From contig NZ_CP061703.1 in the NCBI RefSeq assembly GCF_014764305.1, positions 2,957,501 through 3,021,500 of the forward strand: a stretch of DNA of 64,000 bases. The letters are read 5' to 3'. A model generated the notes under the pieces. That model saw nothing but the letters and a program-made list of their open reading frames with translations. It searched no databases and was not told where the DNA came from. Made by a program: the position numbers and the translations under genes. This DNA is from Mesoflavibacter profundi. GTDB taxonomy: Bacteria > Bacteroidota > Bacteroidia > Flavobacteriales > Flavobacteriaceae. This document shows, one piece after another, positions 46,249 to 55,417 of the stretch. Numbering within the stretch: the stretch's first letter is position 1; each line of letters begins with the position of its first letter.

Positions 46249-48228
46249 TTAATCATATTTGACTGATTCTATAGTAGCTCCAGATCCATCAGTTACTAAA
46301 CTAATGTCTCCTCCAGCTGGATTTACAATTCTAAAATAAATATTATCGCCAGCATCTAAATGCACTATAGCAGATGTAGATAATGTATATTTTTCTCCAA
46401 CATCTAACGCGCTATCAAAAGTCATTTTAGTTATTGTTCTATTAATAGCAGTTCCTGTTGATGATTTAGAGAAAAACAACTCAACTGTTTCATCCTCAGC
46501 ATCATTATCATCAACTATATTCATAATTAAAGTGTAACTTAATCTATAATAACCACTTTTAGATATGGTTACATACATACCATTTGTAGCTATTGTTGTA
46601 CCATAACCTACAAAAGTTCCTGTGTTTAATCTTATTATACCATTTCCTGTTACTGTTGTACCAGAAGCATTAACAATAGTTCCATTAATGCTTGTATCTG
46701 AAAAATATTTAATATAATCAGGTAAAACCCAAGTTGCATTACCATTTGCATCAGATTCTAACACCTTATCTACACCTTCATCTCCATTTACAATTCTTAA
46801 TGTTCCGTTTAAATGAAGATTGGTTGTAGGAGAATTTGTGCCAATACCTACTCTAACATTTCCTGTATCATCACCTAAAGCAATAGTATTAGCGTTAGTC
46901 ACATTTGTATTTTGTCCAATAGCTACACTATTTAAACCATCTGCAATAGCATTAGATCCTATTGCTATTGAATTGCTATTTGTTGCTTGAGCTAAGTTAC
47001 CAATAGCTGTCGCATTTAAATTATCTGCTAAAGCATCGTAACCAATTGCAATAGTATTATCGTAATCTTTAGCATAAGAACTGTAACCAATTGCAACACC
47101 ATAATTAGAATTTGATATAGCATCTGTACCTATTACAATATTGTCTGTTGCTCTTGAGGTTGAATTATAACCAATTGCAATATTTCTTTGTGCGTTTCTT
47201 GTTTCGGCATCAAAACCTAAAGAAATTCCATAAGCATTATTACCTTTTGCTGTATTACCTATAGCTATAGATCCTTGTCCACCAGCTGCGACTGCATCTG
47301 CTCCTATCGCAATAGTATTTGCATAGTCTTTTGCACTTGCATTATAGCCTAATGCTAAAGAGTTTGTGTTATTTGCAAAAGCAGTATTTCCTATTGCTAA
47401 AGCGCTTGCTCCAGTTGATTTTACGTCTCTTCCTATAGCTAAAGATTGATATCCAGATGCGATTGTTTTTACATTTCCGCCAGGATTACTAGAGTAACCT
47501 ATTGCTAAAGCTTCTTGCGCTGTTGCTTCGGTTGCGATACCAATACTTGTAGAGTTATATCCTGAAGCTTCGGTATTGTAACCTATTGCATTATTAAAAT
47601 TTTGTGTTGTGTTAGCTTGATAGCCTAAAGCCAAAGATTGATATCCAGAAGCATCTGTTTGATAACCTATAGAAACAGCATCGTTACTATTGGTTACTGC
47701 ATTATATCCTAAAGTAACAGAACTTTGTGCGTTTGCAGTTGCATTTCTTCCCATAACTACAGCATCATTTACTGTAGATGTTGCTCCAAAACCAAATATT
47801 GCACTTCCGTTAGCGTCTAATCGTCCGATTTGCTGATTATTAACTTTTTGAACAAATGAATGATTAGAAGTTGTTCCTATAAACTCGGTTCCAGATCCAG
47901 AATTAAGATCATTTCCGTTTAAACTCCAATCTGTATTTGTTGGTGTCGCTGTGATTGCTACCCATTTACTTCCATCCCAATAATAAAATCCAGGTAAAAC
48001 ATCTAAGACTGTTGCAGTATTATAAATTAATAATCCAGTTGCAGGCGAAGAAATGGTTGTTGCATCTGTTGTCGAACTTAATGAAATTCTTGGTAATAAT
48101 ACACCTTTATTAGAGCTTGAAATATCTAAAATTGAAGACGGTGTAGGATTTGTTGTTCCTATTCCAACTTGTGCTTTTACATTAATTAAAGAAAAGGTAA
48201 GTAGAATGAAAAAGTAGCATTTTTTCAT
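46249..48228 (-). CDS. Secreted surface protein with YadA-type head repeats and a C-terminal jelly-roll-like domain
   Basis: A 659-residue secreted protein. Signal peptide MKKCYFFILLTFSLINVKAQ is followed by VGIGTTNPTPSSILDI and LLIYNTATVLDVLPGFYYWDG, a start typical of Bacteroidota surface and tail-fibre-like proteins. Residues about 155-450 hold about 21 repeats of the form x-x-AIG-x-x-A-x-A-x (for example NTIAIGADAVAAG, NSVAIGQNTN), the YadA/trimeric-autotransporter head motif. A second VGIGTNSPTTNLHL unit follows near 455, and residues about 505-659 look like a C1q/TNF-like jelly roll (GYYRLSYTLIMN, DVGEKYTLSTSAIVHLDAGD). No YadA membrane anchor and no T9SS sorting tail are seen, so attachment is unclear. 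Confidence 0.85.
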   Translation of the reverse strand: MKKCYFFILLTFSLINVKAQVGIGTTNPTPSSILDISSSNKGVLLPRISLSSTTDATTISSPATGLLIYNTATVLDVLPGFYYWDGSKWVAITATPTNTDWSLNGNDLNSGSGTEFIGTTSNHSFVQKVNNQQIGRLDANGSAIFGFGATSTVNDAVVMGRNATANAQSSVTLGYNAVTNSNDAVSIGYQTDASGYQSLALGYQANTTQNFNNAIGYNTEASGYNSTSIGIATEATAQEALAIGYSSNPGGNVKTIASGYQSLAIGRDVKSTGASALAIGNTAFANNTNSLALGYNASAKDYANTIAIGADAVAAGGQGSIAIGNTAKGNNAYGISLGFDAETRNAQRNIAIGYNSTSRATDNIVIGTDAISNSNYGVAIGYSSYAKDYDNTIAIGYDALADNLNATAIGNLAQATNSNSIAIGSNAIADGLNSVAIGQNTNVTNANTIALGDDTGNVRVGIGTNSPTTNLHLNGTLRIVNGDEGVDKVLESDANGNATWVLPDYIKYFSDTSINGTIVNASGTTVTGNGIIRLNTGTFVGYGTTIATNGMYVTISKSGYYRLSYTLIMNIVDDNDAEDETVELFFSKSSTGTAINRTITKMTFDSALDVGEKYTLSTSAIVHLDAGDNIYFRIVNPAGGDISLVTDGSGATIESVKYD

Positions 48229-48258
48229 CTTAAAAAAATTTGGGTTATTTACACATTA

Positions 48259-48266
48259 CAAATATA
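48259..48266 (-). promoter_or_regulatory. Predicted -7 promoter box of the YadA-repeat protein gene
   Basis: Reads TATATTTG on the minus strand, an exact TAnnTTTG match 30 bases before the start codon. The remaining part of the 153-base gap shows no hairpin. Confidence 0.6.
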
Positions 48267-48381
48267 CTTTTAGTAAGAATTTAACTACTAAATAACTTTG
48301 TGTAAAAACTCAATTTTTCGATAAAACTGTATAATTTTCCGACCAAAAACATTGCTTTAGTGTAATTTTAACACTTAAGTT

Positions 48382-49404
48382 TTAGTTTCCCTTTATTCTT
48401 TCAAAAAAAGCATTGGTTTGATCTTGATTTGGCAACCTATCAAAATCCTGTTTGATATTCCATCTTGCTCCATCTTTGTATAATTTAAATTTGAAAAGTG
48501 CCGAATTTTTATTTTCAGGATCAATAAACGGATATCTTAAATCGGTATAGATATAACTATTATCTTTTTTAGATTTTTCTATCTTAAAATAGTTATTACT
48601 AAACCATTTTAATGTAGTAATATCTCTATTTAACAGATTAATTCCTGCTGTGGATTTTTCAATTTTATGCCAATTAGAAAATGTTGTTTTTGAATCTAAA
48701 ATAGAATAATAACCTGCATAATAATCAGTGTTAGTTTCTGCTACAGCGTACCAAAGTAAATTATTAAATAATGTTGGTTGTGATTGATAACGTAGGACGT
48801 TAATTTGTTTTTGCTCTAATGTAGATGTAAATACAGAATTTACATAAAGTTTATTCACACAAGTAATTATTAAATAGGCGCTGCTTAAAAATAGTCCAAT
48901 CTTAGTAAACTTAACTCGTTTAGGATGATTTCGCTTATAAAACATCACAATAATTAAACAGATTAAAAATGGAATTGTATAAATTGGATCGACTACAGCA
49001 ATGGTATTAAAAGCAACTCTATAATTGCTAATTGGCGTAAATAATTGTGTGCCATAAGGTGTAAAACTATCTAAAATAGGATGCGTTAATATTGAGAAAA
49101 AAAACAATAGCAGCCAATCTTTATAGTTTGTTTGATGTTTACGTTTATAGGTATTATAAAACTTGTAAACAACTAAAGCTATAATTGGTGTAAATAAAAA
49201 TGCAAATAAAAACGAATGCATAAATCCACGATGAAATGCTGTAATATCAATTTCATTATTAAATAATAATTTACCAATAAACACATCTAAATCTGGAATT
49301 GTGCCACCAATAGCTCCAAAAAGCATGGCTTTATTTCCTATTTTTCTGCCTAAAGTTAACTCGCCACAAGCAGCGCCAAGTACGATTTGAGTTAAAGAAT
49401 CCAT
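48382..49404 (-). CDS. YdjM-like membrane-bound metal-dependent hydrolase
   Basis: A 340-residue membrane protein of the YdjM/DUF457 group. The N terminus MDSLTQIVLGAACGELTLG, the acidic motif GGTIPDLDVFIG, the HRGFMHSFLFA motif and THPILDSFTPYGTQLF supply the conserved His/Asp metal-binding set; four to five helices occur in the first 190 residues. The C-terminal 150 residues are soluble and unassigned. E. coli YdjM is SOS-regulated, but no such operator is recognised here. Enzymatic activity of the family is unproven. Confidence 0.85.
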   Translation of the reverse strand: MDSLTQIVLGAACGELTLGRKIGNKAMLFGAIGGTIPDLDVFIGKLLFNNEIDITAFHRGFMHSFLFAFLFTPIIALVVYKFYNTYKRKHQTNYKDWLLLFFFSILTHPILDSFTPYGTQLFTPISNYRVAFNTIAVVDPIYTIPFLICLIIVMFYKRNHPKRVKFTKIGLFLSSAYLIITCVNKLYVNSVFTSTLEQKQINVLRYQSQPTLFNNLLWYAVAETNTDYYAGYYSILDSKTTFSNWHKIEKSTAGINLLNRDITTLKWFSNNYFKIEKSKKDNSYIYTDLRYPFIDPENKNSALFKFKLYKDGARWNIKQDFDRLPNQDQTNAFFERIKGN

Positions 49405-49489
49405 ATAAAATGCTAAAATAGAACATAGAATTGAATTTGCATAGCTCTGTCTAAAATCGTAACATTACATCTCTAAAAAACTAACTAAT

Positions 49490-50956
49490 ATGAAAGATAA
49501 AAACCTTTCTGATATCGAAATTAACGAGCAAAGAATTGTAGAAAACAAAGAGTTAAACCTTTTAGAAGCTTTAATTCCAGTAGTTTGTCTAATGGCTTTA
49601 TTAGCTTATAATATATTTTTTGTTGAAGATCAAGAATGGTTTGGAGGTTATACTAATCAAATTATCTTATTAATTGGTGGTTGTATTGCTGCTGCTGTTG
49701 GTTTTTTTAACAAAGTTTCTTTTAACATTATGCTTAAAGAAATTTGGGAAAACCTAAAAAGTGTATTTGTTCCAATACTTATTTTATTTTTAGTTGGTGC
49801 TTTAGCTGGTACATGGCTTGTAAGCGGTATCATTCCTGCAATGGTTTATTATGGTTTACAAGTGTTAAGCCCAGAAATTTTCTTGCCAGCTTCTGTAGTT
49901 ATAGCTGCAATTATTTCTATTGCTACAGGAAGTTCTTGGACAACATCTGCTACTGTAGGTATTGCACTTATTGGAATTGGTAGCGCGTTAGGTATTCCTA
50001 CTGGAATGATTGCTGGTGCTGTAATATCTGGTGCGTATTTTGGTGATAAAATGTCTCCACTAAGCGATACTACCAACCTTGCTCCTGCTATGGCTGGAAC
50101 AGACTTATTTACACATATTAGATATATGGCTTTTACTACTGTACCAACTATAATTGTTACATTAATAGTTTTTACAGTACTAAGCAGTACAATAGATACA
50201 ACCGGTAATGCAGATTTAAGTGCGCTTTTAACTAGCATAGATAACACTTTTAATATTACACCTTTACTATTTATTGTTCCAGCAGTTGTAATAGCTTTGA
50301 TTTTACTTAAAACAAAACCTTTAATAGCTTTACTTTCTGGAGTTATTCTAGCAGCTGTTTTTTCATTTATATTTCAACCAGACATATTAAATGGATTATC
50401 AGATTCAAAATTAAGCGCTATCATTAATGCAATTTTGACAGATACTAACATAGCTACAGACAACGAAAAGTTAAACGAATTATTCTCTTCTGGTGGAATG
50501 AACGGAATGATTTGGACCATTCTTCTAATTTGTTGTGCAATGGTATTTGGTGGTATCATGGATGCAATTGGTGCTTTAGCAAGAATCACTAACGAACTTC
50601 TTAAAATTGCAACTACCGTATTTGGTCTATTTGCAAGTACAGTTTTAAGTTGTTTAGGATTAAATGCAATTGCATCAGACCAATATTTAGCAATTGTTAT
50701 TCCTGGAAAAATGTTTAAAAAAGCATTTAACGATAAAAATCTAGCACCAGAAAACTTAAGTCGTACTTTAGAAGATTCTGGTACAGTAACTTCTGTTTTA
50801 ATTCCTTGGAACACTTGTGGCGCTTATCAAAGTGGCGTACTTGGTGTTGGTGTTGCAGAGTATTTTTGGTTTGCTATTTTTAATTGGTTAAGCCCAATTA
50901 CAACATTAATATTTGCTGCATTTTCTATTAAAATTAGACAACTGACCCATAAATAA
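49490..50956 (+). CDS. nhaC: NhaC-family Na+/H+ antiporter
   Basis: A 488-residue antiporter with about 12 membrane helices. The NhaC signature GDKMSPLSDTTNLAPAMAGTDLFTHI is present, as are TGSSWTTSATVGIALIGIG and LIPWNTCGAYQSGVLGVG. It exports sodium in exchange for protons, consistent with a marine origin. Some members exchange malate for lactate instead (MleN), so the substrate pair is not fully certain. Divergent from the YdjM-like gene; 140 bases separate it from the peroxiredoxin gene. Confidence 0.92.
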   Translation: MKDKNLSDIEINEQRIVENKELNLLEALIPVVCLMALLAYNIFFVEDQEWFGGYTNQIILLIGGCIAAAVGFFNKVSFNIMLKEIWENLKSVFVPILILFLVGALAGTWLVSGIIPAMVYYGLQVLSPEIFLPASVVIAAIISIATGSSWTTSATVGIALIGIGSALGIPTGMIAGAVISGAYFGDKMSPLSDTTNLAPAMAGTDLFTHIRYMAFTTVPTIIVTLIVFTVLSSTIDTTGNADLSALLTSIDNTFNITPLLFIVPAVVIALILLKTKPLIALLSGVILAAVFSFIFQPDILNGLSDSKLSAIINAILTDTNIATDNEKLNELFSSGGMNGMIWTILLICCAMVFGGIMDAIGALARITNELLKIATTVFGLFASTVLSCLGLNAIASDQYLAIVIPGKMFKKAFNDKNLAPENLSRTLEDSGTVTSVLIPWNTCGAYQSGVLGVGVAEYFWFAIFNWLSPITTLIFAAFSIKIRQLTHK

Positions 50957-50969
50957 TTTATAATAATTA

Positions 50970-50982
50970 TAGTCTAAAATTA
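50970..50982 (+). promoter_or_regulatory. 13-base element TAGTCTAAAATTA upstream of the peroxiredoxin gene
   Basis: The same 13 bases occur at 55393-55405 upstream of tpx. Both genes encode peroxidases, so a shared regulator site is possible; the element is AT-rich and the evidence is modest. Confidence 0.3.
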
Positions 50983-51054
50983 TTACAATAAATAAAACTT
51001 ATTACTTAATAAATATTTAAAATTTCATTAATATTTTAATAGTAATAACATGTT

Positions 51055-51062
51055 TATATTTG
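51055..51062 (+). promoter_or_regulatory. Predicted -7 promoter box of the peroxiredoxin gene
   Basis: TATATTTG matches TAnnTTTG exactly, 34 bases before the start codon. The upstream part of this 140-base gap is almost entirely A and T. Confidence 0.6.
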
Positions 51063-51096
51063 CGGCTTTAAAATTAATAATCAAAACAAATAAAAC

Positions 51097-51741
51097 ATGG
51101 CATTAGTAGGAAAACAATTTCCAGATTTAAATGTAGACGCAATGAACGAAATGGGTGATACATTCAAAATTAACGTTCTTGAAGAAGCAAAAAATAACAA
51201 CAAAAAAGTATTATTATTTTGGTACCCAAAAGACTTTACTTTTGTATGCCCAACAGAATTACACGCGTTTCAAGCTGCTTTAGCTGAGTTTGAAAAAAGA
51301 AACACTATCGTAATTGGTGCTTCTTGTGATACTCCAGAGGTACACTTTGCTTGGTTAAACACAGCAAAAGACAATGGTGGTATCGAAGGTGTAACTTACC
51401 CAATCTTAGCAGATTCTAACCGTAACTTAGCTTCTACTTTAGGTATTTTAGATATTACTAATGAAACTTACAACGAAGAAACTGGTGTTGTAACTGTAGA
51501 AGGTGATAACGTAACTTACAGAGCTACATACATCATTGACGAAGAAGGTAACGTACAACACGAAAGTATTAACAACATGCCATTAGGTAGAAACGTTGGT
51601 GAATACTTAAGATTAATCGATGCGTTAACTCACGTTCAAGAAAAAGGAGAAGTTTGTCCAGCAAACTGGGAAGAAGGAAAAGAAGCAATGAATGCTAACA
51701 GAACTGGAGTTGCAGATTATTTAGCTGCACACGTAAACTAA
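51097..51741 (+). CDS. Typical 2-Cys peroxiredoxin (AhpC/TSA family)
   Basis: A 214-residue thiol peroxidase that reduces hydrogen peroxide and organic peroxides. The peroxidatic cysteine is in KDFTFVCPTELHAFQ near residue 52 and the resolving cysteine in EKGEVCPANWEEG near 189, so it works as a dimer. Length suits the AhpC/Prx1 group. Codon choice is regular and GC slightly higher than in neighbours, as expected for a highly expressed gene. The thioredoxin-like gene that could recycle it follows after a terminator-like hairpin. Confidence 0.95.
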   Translation: MALVGKQFPDLNVDAMNEMGDTFKINVLEEAKNNNKKVLLFWYPKDFTFVCPTELHAFQAALAEFEKRNTIVIGASCDTPEVHFAWLNTAKDNGGIEGVTYPILADSNRNLASTLGILDITNETYNEETGVVTVEGDNVTYRATYIIDEEGNVQHESINNMPLGRNVGEYLRLIDALTHVQEKGEVCPANWEEGKEAMNANRTGVADYLAAHVN

Positions 51742-51756
51742 TTTCAAAAACATAAA

Positions 51757-51800
51757 TAACACCAAATCCTAAAACAATGACGGATTTGGTGTTAATTATT
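51757..51800 (+). terminator. Terminator or attenuator between peroxiredoxin and thioredoxin-like genes
   Basis: A perfect 13-base stem TAACACCAAATCC/GGATTTGGTGTTA with a 12-base loop followed by an interrupted T run. It probably reduces but does not abolish read-through to the thioredoxin-like gene. Confidence 0.7.
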
Positions 51801-51812
51801 TAAAATAAAAAT

Positions 51813-52121
51813 ATGCTACAAGAATTAAGTCAAGATAACTTACAAGAAATTATAAAATCTAATGATACAGTTGTTGTACAATACTCTGCAACTTGGTGCG
51901 GAAATTGTAGAATAATGAAACCTAAAGTAAAAAAATTAGCTAGCGAATTAGAAAACATTACGTTTGTAATAGCAGATGCCGAAAAATTTCCTGAGTCAAG
52001 AAAACTTGCTACAGTAGATAATCTACCAACATTTGCGACCTTTAAAAATGGTGAGTATGTAAATCAAGTACAGACTAATAAATTTGATGTTTTAAAAGAA
52101 TTAGTTAACGAAGTAGCTTAG
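51813..52121 (+). CDS. Thioredoxin-family protein
   Basis: A 102-residue single-domain thioredoxin-fold protein with the active site SATWCGNCRIMKPK, where the usual GP between cysteines is GN, and the cis-proline in VDNLPTFATF. The variant dipeptide should shift the redox potential. Its position right after the peroxiredoxin and 3 bases before a DUF6952 gene suggests it recycles the peroxiredoxin. Cytoplasmic, as no signal peptide is present. Confidence 0.92.
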   Translation: MLQELSQDNLQEIIKSNDTVVVQYSATWCGNCRIMKPKVKKLASELENITFVIADAEKFPESRKLATVDNLPTFATFKNGEYVNQVQTNKFDVLKELVNEVA

Positions 52122-52124
52122 ATT

Positions 52125-52382
52125 ATGAAATTACCAGTTATAAAACACCTTACCCAATTTATAGAAGACAATGATGAAGATTACATCATAGAAACTATTG
52201 AAACTTTAGAAAACCTAACTGAAGTTCCTTCATTAAAAGATGAAGAATTAGATGTTATAGGCGAATTAATTTCTAATATGTATGGTGCTATTGAAGTTAA
52301 TAAAATGATCAAAGATGGTACACCTAAAAAAGAAGCAGTAAATAATTTTATGCAACGCGTTTTAGGATCGATTGATAAATAA
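52125..52382 (+). CDS. DUF6952 family small protein
   Basis: An 85-residue acidic helical protein (LTQFIEDNDEDYIIETIETLE, MYGAIEVNKMIKDGTPKKEA) matching, as far as I recall, the DUF6952 family found in Flavobacteriia. It has no cysteine, so it is not itself a thiol enzyme. It starts 3 bases after the thioredoxin-like gene and ends at a strong terminator, so the two are cotranscribed. The linkage suggests an accessory role in peroxide defence. Function unknown. Confidence 0.78.
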   Translation: MKLPVIKHLTQFIEDNDEDYIIETIETLENLTEVPSLKDEELDVIGELISNMYGAIEVNKMIKDGTPKKEAVNNFMQRVLGSIDK

Positions 52383-52414
52383 AAAAAACACTTCAATTGA
52401 AGTGTTTTTTTTTT
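52381..52414. terminator. Bidirectional terminator between DUF6952 and ankyrin genes
   Basis: A perfect palindrome ACACTTCAATTGAAGTGT flanked by eight A on the left and more than eight T on the right. It overlaps both stop codons and serves both convergent genes. Confidence 0.9.
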
Positions 52415-52883
52415 ATTCTAAGGTTTCAGCAATACTGTTGAAGCCTTTTTCTTTTGCGTAATCTATTGCTTTTTTTCCTTCATTATCAACAATGGTTTTA
52501 TCTGCTTTATGTTTAAGCAATAGTTTTACCATATCTTCTTGATTGTACATTGCTGCATAAATTAATGCAGTAATACCAGCATTGTTTTTAGCATTTATAT
52601 TTGCGTTATGTTGTAATAGTTTTTCAGCAATAGCTGTATTTCCTTTAAATGAAACACCAATCAAAGCTGTATTACCCGATGCATCTTTACCATTAACATC
52701 TACGTAGTGCTCTAACAATATTTCGGCAATATTTTCTTTATTAAAATAAGTTGCAAAAATTAACGGTGTAAAACCTCTTTGATCTTTAATATTAACCAAG
52801 TCTGGATTTCTGGTTAATTGTGCTTTTATATTGTCTTCATTGCCAGATTGTATTGTGGCAAAAAATAATTCGTTTTCTGTCAT
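52413..52883 (-). CDS. Ankyrin-repeat protein downstream of katG
   Basis: A cytoplasmic protein of about 156 residues made of four ankyrin repeats (for example DQRGFTPLIFATYFNKENIAE, DASGNTALIGVSFKGNTAIAE, NNAGITALIYAAMYNQEDMVK) plus a capping helix. The open frame extends upstream to 52922, but that start lies inside the katG terminator; the ATG at 52883 gives MTENELFFATIQSG, a normal ankyrin cap. In Pseudomonas and Campylobacter, ankyrin proteins next to catalase genes are needed for full catalase activity or haem delivery; the same role is inferred here from position. Confidence 0.85.
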   Translation of the reverse strand: MTENELFFATIQSGNEDNIKAQLTRNPDLVNIKDQRGFTPLIFATYFNKENIAEILLEHYVDVNGKDASGNTALIGVSFKGNTAIAEKLLQHNANINAKNNAGITALIYAAMYNQEDMVKLLLKHKADKTIVDNEGKKAIDYAKEKGFNSIAETLE

Positions 52884-52894
52884 AGCTATATAAA

Positions 52895-52926
52895 ATAAAA
52901 AGAGTGCTTGACACGCAAGCACTCTT
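52895..52926 (-). terminator. Terminator or attenuator between katG and the ankyrin gene
   Basis: A perfect 11-base stem AAGAGTGCTTG/CAAGCACTCTT with a 5-base loop and a T-rich tail on the minus strand, 18 bases after the katG stop. Its arms look like CIRCE half-sites but are in the wrong order, so it is not a CIRCE operator. Confidence 0.8.
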
Positions 52927-52943
52927 AAATTAATTGTCTTTAA

Positions 52944-55196
52944 TTATTTTTTTAAATCGTAACGATCTAAATTCATCACTTTAGTCCAAGCTTTTACAAA
53001 ATCTTTTACAAATTTTTCTTGTGCATCATTTGCACCATAAAATTCTGCTACAGCTCTTAATTCGGTGTTAGAACCAAAAATTAAATCGGCACGAGTTCCT
53101 TTAAATTTTACTTCTCCAGTACGTCTGTCTCTACCTTCAAAATATCTATCGTCTTCACTTGTAGCACTCCATGTGTACGTAAAATCTAAAATATTAGTAA
53201 AGAAATCGTTAGTTAACGTTTCTTTTTTATCGGTAAATACACCGTAATCAGAACCATCATAATTTGCACCTAAAACTCTTAATCCTCCAACTAAAACAGT
53301 CATTTCTGGAACAGTAAGCGTTAAAAGATTAGCTTTATCTACTAATAAATCTTCTGCTGCAATTTCTAAATCAGATTTGATATAATTTCTAAATCCATCT
53401 GCAATTGGTCGCAAGTAATTAAATCCTTCTATATCTGTTTGTTCTTGTGAAGCATCGCCTCTACCTTGCGTAAATGGCACATCAATATTCTGACCTGCTT
53501 TTTTTGCAGCTTGTTCAACACCAACATTTCCCGCAAGTACAATTAAGTCTGCTATTGAAACTTCTCCTTCAAAATCGGTTTTAATACCTTCTAATTTTGA
53601 TAAGACTTTATCTAATTCTTTTGGATTGTTAACTTCCCAACTTCTTTGTGGTTCTAAACGAAGTCTTCCGCCATTAGCGCCACCACGTTTATCTGACCCT
53701 CTAAAAGTTGAAGCAGATGCCCAAGCAGTAGTTACCATTTGTGATATCGATAATCCTGAATCTAAAATCATTTCTTTCAATTTAGAAATATCGACTTCAG
53801 AAAGTTTATAATTTACTTTAGGAATTGGATCTTGCCATAACAATTGTTCTTTTGGTACTTCAGGACCTAAATAACGATCTATTGGTCCCATATCTCTATG
53901 TGTTAATTTGTACCAAGCACGAGCAAAAGCATCTTCAAAAGCTTTATGATCTTTATGGAATTTCTGAGAAATTTTTAAATACTCAGGATCTGTTTTTAAA
54001 GCAATATCTGCAGTAGTCATCATTAAATCTTGAGTCCCATTTGGATCTCCAGCTTTTGGTGCTTTTCTAGCTTTTGAAGCTTCAGTTGGTTTCCATTGAT
54101 GTGCTCCAGCAGGACTTTTGGTTAATTCCCAATCATAATTTAATAATACATCAAAATAATCGTGATCCCATTGTGTTGGGTTTGGTGTCCAAGCACCTTC
54201 TATTCCACTAGTAATTGTATCATCTAAAACTCCAGTACCAAATGTATTTTTCCAACCCGTACTCATTTCTTCAATGGAAGCTCCATGTGGCTCAACACCA
54301 ACATATTTACTAGGATCTGCAGCTCCATGCGCTTTACCAAATGTATGTCCACCAGCGACTAATGCTACAGTTTCTTCATCATCCATCGCCATACGACCAA
54401 AAGTTTCTCTAACATCTTTAGCAGACCCCATTGGATCTGGATTACCGTCTGGTCCTTCTGGATTTACATAAATCCAACCCATCATTACTGCTGCTAAAGG
54501 ATCTTCAAGATCTCTTTCTTCTACATCTTTACTGTCGCCATAACGCGCTTCATTTGCGCCCCATTCTGTTTCACTTCCCCAATATACATCTTGTTCTGGT
54601 TCCCATATATCTTCTCTTCCTCCTGCAAATCCAAAGGTTTTAAAGCCCATTGACTCTAAAGCACAATTACCTGCAAGTATCATTAAATCTGCCCAGGATA
54701 TTTTACGACCGTATTTTTTCTTTATAGGCCAAAGTAAAAGTCTTGCTTTGTCAAGGTTACCATTATCTGGCCAACTATTAATTGGTGCGAATCTTTGATT
54801 ACCGCCACCAGCGCCACCACGTCCATCTCCTACTCTATATGTTCCTGCACTGTGCCAAGCCATTCTAATCATAAATCCGCCATAATGACCATAATCTGCA
54901 GGCCACCAATCTTGAGAATCTGTCATTAAATCTATGACTTCTTGCTTAAGTTGATTATAATCAAGACTATTAAACTCTTTAGCATAATCAAAATCATCAT
55001 CTAAAGGATTAGAATTTGGTGCATGTTGACGAAGTATATTTAATTTAAGCTCGTTTGGCCACCAATCGCAGTTTTTTACTCCGCCACCAGCTGTTTTTTT
55101 AACAGTTCCGCTTAAAAAAGGGCATTTTGCAGAACTTTCATTAATTTCAAAATTTTCACCATTTGGATTTTTGTCTGAATGAGGATTAGGTTGCAT
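52944..55196 (-). CDS. katG: Catalase-peroxidase
   Basis: A 750-residue haem enzyme that removes hydrogen peroxide. The N-terminal active domain has [20 protein letters not shown] (distal Arg, Trp, His; the Trp joins the Met-Tyr-Trp adduct), the tyrosine in [11 protein letters not shown], and the proximal histidine in [15 protein letters not shown]. The C-terminal half repeats the fold without haem ([31 protein letters not shown]). There is no signal peptide, so it is cytoplasmic. Divergent from tpx across a 221-base region that probably carries peroxide-responsive control of both. Confidence 0.97.
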   Translation of the reverse strand: MQPNPHSDKNPNGENFEINESSAKCPFLSGTVKKTAGGGVKNCDWWPNELKLNILRQHAPNSNPLDDDFDYAKEFNSLDYNQLKQEVIDLMTDSQDWWPADYGHYGGFMIRMAWHSAGTYRVGDGRGGAGGGNQRFAPINSWPDNGNLDKARLLLWPIKKKYGRKISWADLMILAGNCALESMGFKTFGFAGGREDIWEPEQDVYWGSETEWGANEARYGDSKDVEERDLEDPLAAVMMGWIYVNPEGPDGNPDPMGSAKDVRETFGRMAMDDEETVALVAGGHTFGKAHGAADPSKYVGVEPHGASIEEMSTGWKNTFGTGVLDDTITSGIEGAWTPNPTQWDHDYFDVLLNYDWELTKSPAGAHQWKPTEASKARKAPKAGDPNGTQDLMMTTADIALKTDPEYLKISQKFHKDHKAFEDAFARAWYKLTHRDMGPIDRYLGPEVPKEQLLWQDPIPKVNYKLSEVDISKLKEMILDSGLSISQMVTTAWASASTFRGSDKRGGANGGRLRLEPQRSWEVNNPKELDKVLSKLEGIKTDFEGEVSIADLIVLAGNVGVEQAAKKAGQNIDVPFTQGRGDASQEQTDIEGFNYLRPIADGFRNYIKSDLEIAAEDLLVDKANLLTLTVPEMTVLVGGLRVLGANYDGSDYGVFTDKKETLTNDFFTNILDFTYTWSATSEDDRYFEGRDRRTGEVKFKGTRADLIFGSNTELRAVAEFYGANDAQEKFVKDFVKAWTKVMNLDRYDLKK

Positions 55197-55392
55197 AATT
55201 ATTTTAGTTTTTAGTATTATTTGTCTGGATTAAAATTAGAGATATAATTTACAAAAAATATTACATTAAAATTGATTGTTATTATTTTAAAATAGTTTTA
55301 AACTATAGCTTTAACAATTATTATAATTTTTTGTAATTATTCTGTTAAAAAATTCTTCATTAAAATTTTTAGTAGTCAATATTGTAGTATTT

Positions 55393-55405
55393 TAGTCTAA
55401 AATTA
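55393..55405 (+). promoter_or_regulatory. 13-base element TAGTCTAAAATTA upstream of tpx
   Basis: Identical to 50970-50982 upstream of the peroxiredoxin gene, and 12 bases before the tpx start. Also in this region, an imperfect AT palindrome (AATTATTATAATTTTTTGTA at about 55316) could be an operator; no consensus is recognisable. Confidence 0.3.
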
Positions 55406-55417
55406 AATTATACTTAA

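Noticed and set aside
46900-47780. Repetitive DNA that could be taken for a CRISPR or satellite array
   Set aside because: The repeats are imperfect, in frame and encode YadA-type head repeats; there are no identical direct repeats with unique spacers.
52895-52926. Inverted repeat with GAGTGCT/AGCACTC arms as a CIRCE heat-shock operator
   Set aside because: The half-sites are in reverse order and the loop is 5 rather than 9 bases; it lies just after katG and has a T tail, so it is a terminator.
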